A stretch of 64,000 bases of DNA from Scandinavium sp002470465 (GCF_040750395.1 NZ_JBFLVD010000017.1:62001-126000); one strand, 5' to 3'. Shown: positions 7,241 to 16,612, counted from the stretch's first letter. Notes: a model not told the origin generated them from the sequence alone. Numbers and translations: made by a program.

Positions 7241-8893
7241 CTACAGGGCAATGTCTGCCACGGGTTTTAATTCAACCAATGGAGGCGTGAACTGAACCTG
7301 TGGAACCGGATCCACGACGGTATCCGCATCGTATCGCAGCCCCAATACTTCACTGGTGTACGCCAGAGTCTGCTGAATTGCCTGCGGATCGCCACTTAAA
7401 CGATGGCCATAAGTCGGCACCACCGCGCGCAGCTTCTCCTGCCACGCCGCAGATTTCACTTTCTCTTTAAACACTTGCTCCATCAGCTGCAGCATAATGG
7501 GGGCCGCCGTTGATGCGCCCGGTGATGCGCCAAGTAGCGCGGCAACGGTGCCTTCATCGTCGCTGACCACTTCGGTGCCCAGGCGCAGCACGCCGCCTTT
7601 CTCAGCATCGCGCTTGATGATCTGAACGCGCTGGCCTGCCTGCCACAGGCGCCAGTCGCCTTTCTTCGCCATCGGGTAATACGCTTTCAGCGCCGCCAGA
7701 CGATCTTTGTCCTTCTGGATAACCTGCCCGACCAGATATTTCACCAGGTCGAAGTTATCCATCCCGACGTTGATCATCGGCAGAATGTTCGATTTATTGG
7801 TTGAAGCCAGCAGATCCCACAGCGAGCCGTTTTTCAGGAAGCGAGTGGAAAACGTCGCGAACGGTCCAAAGAGCACGGCACGCTTGCCGTCGATAATTCT
7901 GGTATCAATGTGCGGCACCGACATGGGCGGTGCACCAACGGAAGCCTGACCATACACTTTCGCCAGATGGTGGTTTACCACCTCCGGATTTTCACAGACG
8001 AGGAACTGCCCGCCGACCGGGAAGCCGGCAAACTCTTTCGCCTGCGGAATGCCCGTCTGTTGCAGCAGCTTGAGCGCCGCGCCGCCTGCGCCGATAAAGA
8101 TAAATTTCGCACGGATCTTACGGCGAATCTTACGGTCGTTGGCGTCGGAGACGGTCACCGTCCAGCTGTTATCGGCATTGCGCTTAAAGCGTCGCACGAC
8201 GGTGTTGAGCTGAAGCGAGAAGCTATCATGGCTGCGCAGCCCGGCGATAAGCTGGCGGGTGATTTCGCCGTAGTTCACGTCGGTGCCAATTTCGGTTCGG
8301 GTAGCCGCGACCTTTTGCTGCGGGTCGCGCCCTTCCATCACCAGCGGCGCCCACTTTTTAATTTGTTCGGTGTCTTCGGAATAGCGCATTCCCTGGAACA
8401 GGGAGTTCTGCTGCAGGGCCGCGTAGCGGGCGCGCAGGAAATTCACGTTCTCTTCGCCCCAGACGAAGCTCATGTGCGGCACGGTGTTGATAAAGGTCTT
8501 CGGCTGCTGCAGCACGCCGCGCGTGACCTGATGCGCCCAGAACTGGCGCGAGATCTGGAAGGCTTCATTGATCTCGATGGCTTTGTCGATGCTGACGGAA
8601 CCGTCCGCTTTTTGCGGCGTATAGTTCAGTTCCATCAGGGCGGCATGGCCGGTACCGGCGTTGTTCCAGCCGTTGGAGCTCTCCTCGGCGACGCTTTCCA
8701 TCCGTTCGACCAGAGTAATAGACCAGTCCGGCTCCAGTTCCTGAAGCCAGGTTCCCAGCGTGGCGCTCATGATGCCACCGCCAATCAACAATACATCCGT
8801 CTGGTGCTCTTGAGGGGCCTGGGTGTTGTCTGCCAGCGATTCGGCATGCAAACCCACCGCCTGTGAGCGACGTACGGCCATCTTTTTCGTCAT
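7241..8893 (-). CDS. mqo: Malate:quinone oxidoreductase
   Basis: The protein has 550 residues and matches E. coli Mqo (548) throughout. It is an FAD-dependent peripheral membrane enzyme that oxidises malate to oxaloacetate and passes electrons to the quinone pool. The N-terminal Rossmann motif DVLLIGGGIMSATLG is near residue 33, and the conserved SSNGWNNAGTGHAA segment and LLGASPGASTAAPIM flavin-contact region are present. The C-terminus ends VADIAL as in E. coli. The N-terminus before the FAD motif is not a strong signal peptide. It is divergent from the SulP gene across an AT-rich 274-base region that probably holds its promoter. Confidence 0.97.
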   Translation of the reverse strand: MTKKMAVRRSQAVGLHAESLADNTQAPQEHQTDVLLIGGGIMSATLGTWLQELEPDWSITLVERMESVAEESSNGWNNAGTGHAALMELNYTPQKADGSVSIDKAIEINEAFQISRQFWAHQVTRGVLQQPKTFINTVPHMSFVWGEENVNFLRARYAALQQNSLFQGMRYSEDTEQIKKWAPLVMEGRDPQQKVAATRTEIGTDVNYGEITRQLIAGLRSHDSFSLQLNTVVRRFKRNADNSWTVTVSDANDRKIRRKIRAKFIFIGAGGAALKLLQQTGIPQAKEFAGFPVGGQFLVCENPEVVNHHLAKVYGQASVGAPPMSVPHIDTRIIDGKRAVLFGPFATFSTRFLKNGSLWDLLASTNKSNILPMINVGMDNFDLVKYLVGQVIQKDKDRLAALKAYYPMAKKGDWRLWQAGQRVQIIKRDAEKGGVLRLGTEVVSDDEGTVAALLGASPGASTAAPIMLQLMEQVFKEKVKSAAWQEKLRAVVPTYGHRLSGDPQAIQQTLAYTSEVLGLRYDADTVVDPVPQVQFTPPLVELKPVADIAL

Positions 8894-9167
8894 TTAATGA
8901 GCCTTACTGTACTCGCGTTTTTTGTTTTAGCGCAGGTGAAACGATTCGGGGAAAAACACGTTAGCACTGACGATGAAAGATTTAAATATTGTTTAAAATT
9001 TAAGTTCTGTTTTGATAACTGTTATAAAAATGTTTAATAAATGTGTCTCATAAATGAGTATTGGTACTGGCGAAGTGTGACACAAAGCGGTAATATCGCC
9101 CGTTTTGTGACTTGCCGCACGCACCATTGCTTATGTTAAGTCCTGCTTCTATAACCTTACATTTACT
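8894..9167. promoter_or_regulatory. Divergent control region of mqo and the SulP gene
   Basis: The stretch 8968-9055 is very AT-rich (ATTTAAATATTGTTTAAAAT and further TTAA-containing motifs), the kind of sequence bound by ArcA or H-NS; E. coli mqo is known to be ArcA-controlled. Nearer the SulP gene there is a dyad, CACAAAGCGG (9081-9090) with CCGTTTTGTG (9100-9109), 9 of 10 pairs. No clear Shine-Dalgarno precedes the SulP ATG. Confidence 0.45.
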
Positions 9168-10415
9168 ATGCCTGATACTCGTCCTACCCTCACTGCTGCT
9201 GAATCCGCTGCGCTGACTCACGTCGTGCGCTCACCTGCCCTTTTGCTGCGCGAATCTCTTGCGGGCGTGATTACCGCCCTCGCGCTCATCCCGGAAGTCA
9301 TCTCGTTTTCGGTAATTGCGGGCGTGGATCCGAAAGTGAGCCTGATTGCTTCCGTCGTTCTGTGTCTGGCAATGTCGGTACTGGGCGGCCGCCCGGCGAT
9401 GGTGACCGCCGCCGCAGGCTCCGTGGCGCTCGTCATCGGCCCGATGGTGCATCAGCACGGCGTGGGATACATTTTGCCCGCAGTAGTGATGGCAGGCGTC
9501 ATTCAGGTTGCGTTCGGCCTGCTCGGCATGGCGAAGCTGATGCGCCATATTCCGCAGGCGGTGATGACCGGGTTTGTAAACGCACTCGGCATTCTGATCT
9601 TCTTTGCCCAGGTGCCGCATTTCTGGAGCAAGAACCCGCTGATTCTGGCGCTGTTTGCCGCCACGCTGCTGATTGTTCTCTGGGCGCCACGGGTCATCAA
9701 AAGCATTCCCTCGCCGCTTATTGCCATCGTTCTCCTCACGCTATATACCGTTTTCAGCGGCCAGATTTTGCCGACGGTGGGTGATGAAGGTTCAATGGGC
9801 GGTGGACTACCGGGACTGACTGAACTGCAGGTACCACTGAATCTGCAAACGCTGCAAATTATCTGGCCTTGTGCGCTGAGCATCGCCTTCGTGGGATTGA
9901 TGGAGTCACTGCTGACGGCAAAGCTTGTCGATGATTTAACCGTCACGCCGTCGAACAAAACCCGCGAAAGTGCCGGGCTCGGCTTCGCCAATATTCTCGC
10001 CGGTTTTTACGGTGGGATTGCGGGCTGTGCGATGATCGGCCAGACCATCGTGAACGTCGAGATGGGGAAAGGCCGCAGCCGCCTCTCCACCCTCGTCGCA
10101 GGCCTGGTGCTTTTGCTGCTGGTCACGGGCTTAAGCCAGGTGATGGCGAAGATCCCCATGGCGGTGCTGGCAGGGATCATGGCCATTGTGGCCGTTAAAA
10201 CCTTCAGCTGGCACAGCATTCAGCCTTCAGCGCTGAAGCAAATGCCGTGGTCGGCCACGCTCGTTATGCTGGCAACGGTTGTCGCCACGGTGGGTACCGG
10301 CAACCTGGCGATTGGCGTGCTGGCAGGCATTTCGCTGCTGGCGCTGGTGCCACGCCACATCCGCAAGCGTCATGCGCTTAAAGCAGAAACACCGTCGCCA
10401 GGCCAAGGAAAATAA
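9168..10415 (+). CDS. SulP-family anion transporter lacking a STAS domain
   Basis: This is a 415-residue polytopic membrane protein with about 10-12 hydrophobic segments. SulP/SLC26 signatures are visible: the early ALALIPEVISFSVIAGVDP, the TAAAGSVALVIGP loop, and FANILAGFYGGIAGCAMIGQT. Family members carry sulfate, bicarbonate, C4-dicarboxylates or other anions; the substrate cannot be told here. Typical SulP proteins are ~550 residues with a cytoplasmic C-terminal STAS domain. This one ends about 20 residues after the last helix, so the STAS domain is absent. The ATG at 9168 is used although no Shine-Dalgarno is evident. Its 3' end overlaps the convergent mgtE by 38 bases. E. coli has no gene here. 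Confidence 0.85.
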   Translation: MPDTRPTLTAAESAALTHVVRSPALLLRESLAGVITALALIPEVISFSVIAGVDPKVSLIASVVLCLAMSVLGGRPAMVTAAAGSVALVIGPMVHQHGVGYILPAVVMAGVIQVAFGLLGMAKLMRHIPQAVMTGFVNALGILIFFAQVPHFWSKNPLILALFAATLLIVLWAPRVIKSIPSPLIAIVLLTLYTVFSGQILPTVGDEGSMGGGLPGLTELQVPLNLQTLQIIWPCALSIAFVGLMESLLTAKLVDDLTVTPSNKTRESAGLGFANILAGFYGGIAGCAMIGQTIVNVEMGKGRSRLSTLVAGLVLLLLVTGLSQVMAKIPMAVLAGIMAIVAVKTFSWHSIQPSALKQMPWSATLVMLATVVATVGTGNLAIGVLAGISLLALVPRHIRKRHALKAETPSPGQGK

Positions 10416-11814
10416 AGAAGCCGCCGGTATCGGTGATGGCGGTGATCATCACGCTCGAACCGACCGCCGGATCGCGTCCAAGTTTGGTCATGATCATCGG
10501 GATCAGCACGCCCATCAGCGATGCCACCAGCAGGTTCAGCACCATCGCCAGCATCATCACGCCGCCGAGCTGCGGATCGTCATACAGCCACCAGGTCACG
10601 CAGCCCATAATGCCGCCCCACACCAGGCCGTTGATCAGCGCCACACCCATTTCGCGCAGGATCAGGAAAGAGAAGTTTCCCGGCTGGATGTGCTGCAATG
10701 CGAGCGCACGGACGATCATCGTGATGGTCTGATTGCCGGTATTGCCGCCGATACCGGCGACGATAGGCATCAGGGAGGCCAGCGCCACCAGCTGTGAAAT
10801 CGTGTGTTCAAATCCGTCAATCACTCGCGAGGCAATAAACGCGGTGCAAAGGTTGATAGCAAGCCACGCCCAGCGCGTTTTTACCGCTTTACTGACCGGC
10901 GCGAACACGTCCTCATCATTGCTCAGGCCGCTCATCTGGCGAATGTCGTTATCGGTCTCTTCGTAAACCACGTCCACGATTTCGTCGATGGTCAGACGCC
11001 CCATCAGTTTGCCTTCGGCATCAATTACCGCGGCGCTCACGAGGTCATCACGTTCAAACGTTCGCGCCACCTTCTCGGCATCTTCCGACGGATGAAAGGT
11101 CACTGGTTCCGCTTCCATGACCTCCACGACATTGCGCTGCGCGGGGTTAAGCAGAATAGTTTGCAGCTCCAGCTCGCCAAGCAGCGTTTTATGGCGATCG
11201 GTGACGAACAGCTTGTCGGTGTTACGCGGCATTTTACCAAGGCGGCGCAGATAGCGCTGTACCGCACCAAGCGTGACGTCCGGGCGAATGGTGATGACCT
11301 CAAACTCCATGATCGCGCCGACGCTGTCATGGGCGTAATTCATTACCTGACGCACCCGGGCCCGTTCATCAGGCGGCAGCGTTGCCAGCAGGCGCCCGGT
11401 CAGATCGCGTGGAAGGTGCTGAACGAGATAGATTTTCTCATCAATGTCGAGGCTTTCAAGCGCGTCGAGCAGCGCCTTGTCGCTCATGCCGTCGATCAGA
11501 TCGTCATAAACGCTTTCAGAGGCTTCCAGCAGCACGTTCCCGCGCTTGCTGTCGTCCACCAGCCCCCACAGCGCATGGCGCTCGTCGGAAGGCAACGCTT
11601 CAAGGGTGTCAGCCAGATCGGGCGCAGGCAAGTGTGCCACCAGTGCACCCACTTCGGCGATGTCATCCGCCAGCTGTCCTTCGTCGTATTGTTCTGCCAG
11701 CGTCAGCTTGTTGGTCAGCGCCGAGGTGATGGCTTTATCGGTGGTTAACAGCCAGATAAGACGGGCACGTTCCTGGTCGCGTAGCCTGGCGCTGTTTTTA
11801 TGAAACACGGACAT
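10378..11814 (-). CDS. mgtE: MgtE-family magnesium transporter
   Basis: The protein has 478 residues. An N-terminal MgtE_N helical domain (about 30-150) is followed by two CBS domains (about 150-275, including MEFEVITIRPDVTL and MEAEPVTFHPSEDA). The five-helix pore domain comes last (VASLMPIVAGIGGNTGNQT-like segment, then further helices to FLGLATVFLL). The GIGGNTGNQ signature of the pore is intact. MgtE proteins are homodimeric Mg2+ channels gated by Mg2+ binding at the N and CBS domains. The gene overlaps the 3' end of the SulP gene on the other strand. E. coli K-12 lacks MgtE, so this gene and its neighbour form an insertion between mqo and yojI. No riboswitch-like leader is evident in the ~130 bases upstream. 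Confidence 0.92.
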   Translation of the reverse strand: MSVFHKNSARLRDQERARLIWLLTTDKAITSALTNKLTLAEQYDEGQLADDIAEVGALVAHLPAPDLADTLEALPSDERHALWGLVDDSKRGNVLLEASESVYDDLIDGMSDKALLDALESLDIDEKIYLVQHLPRDLTGRLLATLPPDERARVRQVMNYAHDSVGAIMEFEVITIRPDVTLGAVQRYLRRLGKMPRNTDKLFVTDRHKTLLGELELQTILLNPAQRNVVEVMEAEPVTFHPSEDAEKVARTFERDDLVSAAVIDAEGKLMGRLTIDEIVDVVYEETDNDIRQMSGLSNDEDVFAPVSKAVKTRWAWLAINLCTAFIASRVIDGFEHTISQLVALASLMPIVAGIGGNTGNQTITMIVRALALQHIQPGNFSFLILREMGVALINGLVWGGIMGCVTWWLYDDPQLGGVMMLAMVLNLLVASLMGVLIPMIMTKLGRDPAVGSSVMITAITDTGGFFIFLGLATVFLL

Positions 11815-11908
11815 GGGTTGGCAATCCTTGAAGGGAGAGACGGTATTCTGGCCCTAAGCATAGCGCGAGTGGATGTAAAAAATAATAAACGGCCGGTCGG
11901 AGCGGTGA

Positions 11909-11940
11909 AAAAGAGAGCAAACGCCCCTAAAAAAGGGGCG
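11909..11940 (-). terminator. Terminator of yojI
   Basis: On the minus strand a seven-pair stem CGCCCCT/AGGGGCG with a T-rich loop is followed by TTTGCTCTCTTTTTC. It lies 8 bases after the yojI stop and separates it from mgtE. Confidence 0.75.
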
Positions 11941-11947
11941 CCAGAGC

Positions 11948-13591
11948 TCAGGCGGTGCGGGCAACCGCATCGCGGGAGGCTGCGATGCGTTCTTCGCCGG
12001 TCAGCTCGCTGAGCTTGCCGTTACGCATTTCCAGCAGCCTGTCGGCGTGGATAAAGTAGTGATCGTCATGGCTGATGGCAAAAACGGTTTTGCCCATCTG
12101 CTGCATCAGCGGCAGCAGCACCTGGTAAAACTCACGGCGGAAGTGTGGGTCCTGGTCAGCAGCCCACTCATCAAGCAGAATGATATCCCGCTCTTCCGCC
12201 AGCGCCAGCAGCAGCGCCACGCGTTTTTTCTGCCCTTTCGACAGCTTAAGGTCGAGAATTTTACCGTTTTCCAGCTTCAGCTTATGGCCCATTTTCAGGT
12301 GCTCAAGCCATTTAGTCACCAGCACCGGATTCGCCTGCTGCCCTTCCGGGCCCAGCAGCTGGTCAAACAGCCAGACGTCGGTAAACACCGCCGAAAACAG
12401 CTTCCGGTAGTCTTCCGGCTTCTCTGCCGCCAGCGGCTGGCCATCGAGCAGAATGTGCCCGGATACCGGCTGATAAAGCCCGGTCAGCAGCATCGCCAAC
12501 GTCGATTTTCCACTGCCGTTTCCGCCAATCAGGAACACCTGCTCGCCACGTTTTAACGTCAGGTTGATGGGTCCGACGGCAAAGGTGTTGTCCTGATAGT
12601 GGAATTCCACATCGCGCAGCTCCAGCGTTTGCCAGTCCCGGTGCGGCTCTGGTTTGGGGAACTCCGCTCGATAAGGCGCAAGAGAGAATTTATTCAGCTT
12701 GTTGAACGCTACCTGGGCGCTGAGCAGCGTCGGCAATGCGCCGACGGCAGACAGCAGCGGCGTACGCAGGAACAATAGCGTCAATGAATAGGTTGCCGCC
12801 ACGTTGGTGTCCGCCCAGCCTAAACTGTTCGCCATCCAGAACACCAGGCCAATCGCGCCGAGCATCATGATATTTGACCAGTTCACCGCGCTCAGGTGGA
12901 ACGTATCGGCACGGATAATGTGATGGCGATACTCTTTGGCGTCCGGAATGTAGAGATTGTTGAAAATGTGTTCGGCGCGCTCGCGATTGAGGGTTAACTC
13001 TTTGCGCCCTTCCAGCACGGTCTGGTAATCGTGATACAGCTTGTCTTCCGTTTCACGCAGGGTTGCCATGTGCTTATAGACTCGCGCCACCAGCACAAAA
13101 CCGCCCCAGATGGTCAACGCCATCCACAGCACGGTGACGGCCAGCATTTTGCCCGACAGGAAAAACAGATATGCCGCAGAGCCGAAGGTCAGGATGATCC
13201 CCTGTACCAGCTCCGGCAGGCGTACGAAGGCAATGGTAATGTTACGCACATCGCTGGTCAGGCCAGCGAGCAACGCAGCGCTGCCGAGTTTTTCCACCCG
13301 TTCAATCTGTGTGTCGAGGATACGTTTGATAAATTCGCTGCGCAGGCGGTAAACGAAATGATGGCCGAGCACGGTCAGCGCCAGCTGTGAGCCCAGCGTA
13401 ACCGCCATCAGCAGCAACAGCAGGCCGAGAAACTCCGGCAGTACGGCCAGCGACACGTCGACGCTTTCGATAAGGCGCAAATTGATGAAGGCGATAAGGC
13501 CGATGCCCAGCGCCGCACTCAGCAGGCTCAGCGCCATGACGGCAATAAAGGGCCAGCGGTACTGCCGCCAGACCAGAAGAAGAAGTTGCAT
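11948..13591 (-). CDS. yojI: ABC-type exporter YojI (microcin J25 efflux family)
   Basis: The protein has 547 residues, the same length as E. coli YojI. It is an ABC half-transporter with six membrane helices (residues ~10-310) fused to an ATPase domain. Walker A is LIGGNGSGKSTLAML, the signature is KLSKGQKKRVALLLALA, and Walker B is DIILLDEWAADQDP. In E. coli YojI exports the lasso peptide microcin J25 together with TolC; the native substrate is unknown. An ATG at 13600 is also in frame, but the ATG at 13591 aligns with the E. coli start and has GGAATGG upstream at suitable spacing. Confidence 0.95.
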   Translation of the reverse strand: MQLLLLVWRQYRWPFIAVMALSLLSAALGIGLIAFINLRLIESVDVSLAVLPEFLGLLLLLMAVTLGSQLALTVLGHHFVYRLRSEFIKRILDTQIERVEKLGSAALLAGLTSDVRNITIAFVRLPELVQGIILTFGSAAYLFFLSGKMLAVTVLWMALTIWGGFVLVARVYKHMATLRETEDKLYHDYQTVLEGRKELTLNRERAEHIFNNLYIPDAKEYRHHIIRADTFHLSAVNWSNIMMLGAIGLVFWMANSLGWADTNVAATYSLTLLFLRTPLLSAVGALPTLLSAQVAFNKLNKFSLAPYRAEFPKPEPHRDWQTLELRDVEFHYQDNTFAVGPINLTLKRGEQVFLIGGNGSGKSTLAMLLTGLYQPVSGHILLDGQPLAAEKPEDYRKLFSAVFTDVWLFDQLLGPEGQQANPVLVTKWLEHLKMGHKLKLENGKILDLKLSKGQKKRVALLLALAEERDIILLDEWAADQDPHFRREFYQVLLPLMQQMGKTVFAISHDDHYFIHADRLLEMRNGKLSELTGEERIAASRDAVARTA

Positions 13592-13677
13592 ACACACCAT
13601 TCCGGACAGCTAAAACAGCCAGCAGTTTAAACGCCCTGCGCACCACATCAAGAATAATTCTTATTTTTATTGCTGTT

Positions 13678-14316
13678 TCAGGTGTGACGGAAGGTGAGAT
13701 TGTAGCGGAAGGCCCCCGTCACCGGATGTTGTCCCTCTTTTAATGGCTGAATGCCGTGATAAAACAATCGGGATTCACCGCCCCAGACCACCACATCGCC
13801 ATGCTCAAGCAGTACGCGCTGCAGAGGATCGTTGCGCTTCAGGCCGCCAAACTGAAACACGGCGGGCAACCCCAGCGAAACAGAAACAATCGGCGCACTC
13901 AGCGTTTGCTCGTCCTTGTCCTGATGCAGCGACAGCTTTGCACCGGGCGCATAGCGGTTAACAAGGCAGGCATCCGGCCGAAAATCGACGTAACCGGCTT
14001 CCAGGGCGCAAACCTGAGCCAGCACCAGAAAGACCTCTGGCATGTCAGGCCAGGGTTTCTGAGTTTGCGGATCGATCCCTGCATACAGGTAACCGTGACG
14101 ATCGGTCGTCCAGCCAACGTTGCCACAGTTGGTCATCGCCACGGACATGGTGTAGCCGCCGGGCGTGATCATCCGGCGAAACGGCGACTGCGCTGACACG
14201 TCACGGATGCCCGCCATCAGCGAGTCCATATCGGCCAGTGCCCGACGGCGGAGAATGACGGCCCCCGGCGCGAGAGGTTCCTGCCAGGGCGGCGTGTCGG
14301 CAAAAAGATCCAGCAT
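13678..14316 (-). CDS. alkB: DNA oxidative demethylase AlkB
   Basis: The protein has 212 residues (E. coli 216). It is an Fe(II)/2-oxoglutarate dioxygenase that repairs 1-methyladenine and 3-methylcytosine in DNA and RNA. Iron ligands are visible as H131-x-D133 (LHQDKDEQ) and H187 (FYHGIQPL). Arginines R204 and R210 (GAFRYNLTFRHT) fit the 2-oxoglutarate-binding and substrate positions. The ATG is 2 bases after the ada stop codon, so the two form an operon as in E. coli. Confidence 0.96.
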   Translation of the reverse strand: MLDLFADTPPWQEPLAPGAVILRRRALADMDSLMAGIRDVSAQSPFRRMITPGGYTMSVAMTNCGNVGWTTDRHGYLYAGIDPQTQKPWPDMPEVFLVLAQVCALEAGYVDFRPDACLVNRYAPGAKLSLHQDKDEQTLSAPIVSVSLGLPAVFQFGGLKRNDPLQRVLLEHGDVVVWGGESRLFYHGIQPLKEGQHPVTGAFRYNLTFRHT

Positions 14317-14318
14317 CT

Positions 14319-15380
14319 TCAGTTTTCCTGTTTTGCTTCGCGCTGTAACAGCAGGGCCTTGCGCGCTTCGCCCCAGCGATAGCCGGACAGCGCCCCGCTT
14401 TGCCGCACAACGCGATGGCAGGGAACGATCAGCGCCAGGGTATTGGCCGCGCAGGCGTTCGCCACTGCACGCACCGCTTTCGGCTTGTTGATGCTTTCCG
14501 CCACCTGCTGATAGCTACGGGTTTCGCCGGCGGGGATGTTTCTCAGCGCCTGCCAGACCTGCTGCTGAAAGGCCGTGCCGCGGATATCCAGCGGTAAGGT
14601 GAACGCTTCCCGCTTACCGTCCAGCACGGCTATCACCTCAGCGACCTGCTGGCTGAATGCTTCATCCGCCCTTTCACGCTGAGCGTGGGGAAAAATCTGC
14701 TCCAGCTCGTTTATCAGCTTGTCATCGCTGTCGCCAGGTAAAACAGCACAAATTCCACGCGAGCTTGCTGCCACCAGACAGCGGCCCAGCGAACAGGATT
14801 GCAGCGTGTAGCGTACCGGGAGATCGTCCCCGCCACGCCGGTACTGTTTTGCCGTCATGCCGAGCGTACTGTCGGCCTGGCGGTAATAGCTGCTGCTCGC
14901 CGGGAACCCTGCCGCCAAAACGGCACCAGTCACGCTTTCGCTGGACGCCAGCGTTTCGCGCAGCCTGCGGGCTCGCCACGCCTGCTGCCATGCCCGCGGC
15001 GTCATCCCGGTAACGGATTTGAACAAACGATGAAAATGGTACGAACTTACGCCCACTTCGCGCGCCAGCTCGTCAAGCGTCAGCGTACGCTCCTGTTCGA
15101 GCAAACGGCAGGCCTGCGCCACTTTATCAATACGCTGTTGCTGAGGATCGGCTTTGTCAGGCTGGCAGCGCTTACAGGCACGAAACCCGGCATGTTCGGC
15201 GGCGGCGGCATCCGTATAGAAACACACATTCTGGCGCAATGCATGGCGTGCCCGACAGGATGGGCGGCAGTAAATTCCGGTAGTCAGTACCGCAAACACG
15301 AACTGACCATCGGCATCTTTATCTCTTTCGAGTACCGCCTGCCAGCAGAACTCGTCGTTGAGGATTGCTTTCGTTTTCAT
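14319..15380 (-). CDS. ada: Ada, bifunctional methyltransferase and transcriptional activator
   Basis: The protein has 353 residues in three parts: the zinc-binding N-Ada domain with C38, C42, C69 and C72 (YCRPSC, ACKRC); an AraC-type helix-turn-helix region (about 90-180, LDELAREVGVSSYHFHRLFK); and an O6-methylguanine methyltransferase domain with the PCHRVV active site, Cys321. C38 takes methyl groups from phosphotriesters and converts Ada into an activator of ada-alkB. All key residues are intact. GGAGCAGG precedes the ATG. I could not identify a convincing Ada box upstream. Confidence 0.96.
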   Translation of the reverse strand: MKTKAILNDEFCWQAVLERDKDADGQFVFAVLTTGIYCRPSCRARHALRQNVCFYTDAAAAEHAGFRACKRCQPDKADPQQQRIDKVAQACRLLEQERTLTLDELAREVGVSSYHFHRLFKSVTGMTPRAWQQAWRARRLRETLASSESVTGAVLAAGFPASSSYYRQADSTLGMTAKQYRRGGDDLPVRYTLQSCSLGRCLVAASSRGICAVLPGDSDDKLINELEQIFPHAQRERADEAFSQQVAEVIAVLDGKREAFTLPLDIRGTAFQQQVWQALRNIPAGETRSYQQVAESINKPKAVRAVANACAANTLALIVPCHRVVRQSGALSGYRWGEARKALLLQREAKQEN

Positions 15381-15456
15381 ACCTGCTCCGGCTCTCTGTT
15401 TAGCGTAGCCTGAGTCTGGCGCAGACGGCGGTGAAAAAAACCGCCATTCTTGCTTT

Positions 15457-16512
15457 TTAATTTTTGCCGCTGACGAGGAAGGTTTCGAACTGCGGCGACA
15501 TCCAGGTTTTGAAGCCGTCGCCGTCTTTAACGATCATATACACCGCCAGCCCCTGCTCGCGCACCACTTCTTTAGCTCTTTCCGGGCCTAATACCATTAG
15601 CCCGGTATCCCAGCCGTCCGCTTCCAGCGCCGTGGTTGCGATGACCGTCACCGACACCAGCTTATGCTGGATCGGCGCCCCACTCACCGGATCGATAACG
15701 TGAGAAATACGTTTTCCGTCAAGCTCGTAATAATTTCGATAGCTGCCGGAGGTGCTAATCCCATGTCCGTTGATGTCCACGATCGCCTGCACGGCGTTTT
15801 CCCGATCGGTTGGCTTCTGGATAGCCACGCGCCACGGCTGCCCTTCAGCATTCATGCCGCGGCTCACCAGCGCGCCACCCACGGAAACCAGGTAACGCGA
15901 GATCCCCTCCTGTTCCATCAGGCGGGCCAGATGATCGGCGGCGTAACCTTCCCCAACGGTCGAGAGATCGACATACAGATCGGGCAGATCTTTTTGTAAG
16001 TACTGGCTGCCGGAGTGATTGATCACGCGCAGATGCTTCAGGCCGGTCCGCACTTTTGCCGCGTCGATCTGGGCTTGAGTCGGCGTTTTGACGGGCTGTT
16101 TGTCCGGACCGAATCCCCATAAATTCACCAGCGGCCCGACGGTAATGTCCATGGCACCCTGCGTTTTCGCCCCAATGCGCAGGGATTCCGTCACGATATC
16201 CGCCATCGCTTCGCTAACGGGCCACGGCGTGGTGCTCGCTGAATGGTTAAAGCGCATGAGCGCAGAATCATTTTTCCATGTCGACAGGAGCCGATCGTCG
16301 GCGTCAAGTTGGGTTTGCACCTTCTGGCGCAGCGCAGCGGCTTTGTCATTATCAAGATTGATGACGCTAACGCGCCAGAACGTTCCCATCGTCTTGCCTT
16401 CCAGGACGGTGGATGCAACCTTTGGTGCAGCGGGAGACGGCGTGCCGTTATCGCAGCCGGTCAGGACGAGCGTGACGGCAATCAGCGCCGCGCGGAAAGA
16501 AGTGATATCCAT
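15457..16512 (-). CDS. apbE: FAD:protein FMN transferase ApbE, lipoprotein
   Basis: The protein has 351 residues and matches E. coli ApbE. The N-terminus is a lipoprotein signal with lipobox LTGC, modified Cys at residue 20 and Asp at +2. The Lol rule predicts inner-membrane retention facing the periplasm. ApbE transfers FMN from FAD to threonine in partner proteins such as RnfG/RsxG and NqrB/C. Visible family motifs are EGKTMGTFWRV, GAMDITVGPLVNLWGFG, DLSTVGEGYAADHLA and GHGISTSGSYRNYY. The ada-apbE-ompC order is conserved. Confidence 0.95.
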   Translation of the reverse strand: MDITSFRAALIAVTLVLTGCDNGTPSPAAPKVASTVLEGKTMGTFWRVSVINLDNDKAAALRQKVQTQLDADDRLLSTWKNDSALMRFNHSASTTPWPVSEAMADIVTESLRIGAKTQGAMDITVGPLVNLWGFGPDKQPVKTPTQAQIDAAKVRTGLKHLRVINHSGSQYLQKDLPDLYVDLSTVGEGYAADHLARLMEQEGISRYLVSVGGALVSRGMNAEGQPWRVAIQKPTDRENAVQAIVDINGHGISTSGSYRNYYELDGKRISHVIDPVSGAPIQHKLVSVTVIATTALEADGWDTGLMVLGPERAKEVVREQGLAVYMIVKDGDGFKTWMSPQFETFLVSGKN

Positions 16513-16567
16513 ACTTAATGCCCCTCATGTTTGCGCGCAAGGGTACACCAGCCAGGTTAAACAAAGA

Positions 16568-16595
16568 ATAAAAAAGGGCCCCGAAGGACCCTTTT
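16568..16595 (-). terminator. Terminator of ompC
   Basis: On the minus strand AAAGGGTCC-TTCG-GGGCCCTTT (one G-T pair) is followed by a T run and TATTC. It lies 18 bases past the ompC stop. Confidence 0.9.
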
Positions 16596-16612
16596 GCCAG
16601 CTTAGCAGTTGA

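Noticed and set aside
7910..8866. A 318-codon plus-strand frame inside mqo
   Set aside because: It is antisense to a clear mqo gene. Such long shadow frames are common in GC-rich codons and no domain is seen.
9168..10415. SulP gene as a pseudogene
   Set aside because: It is shorter than typical, but the membrane core is intact and the frame is uninterrupted; STAS-less members exist.
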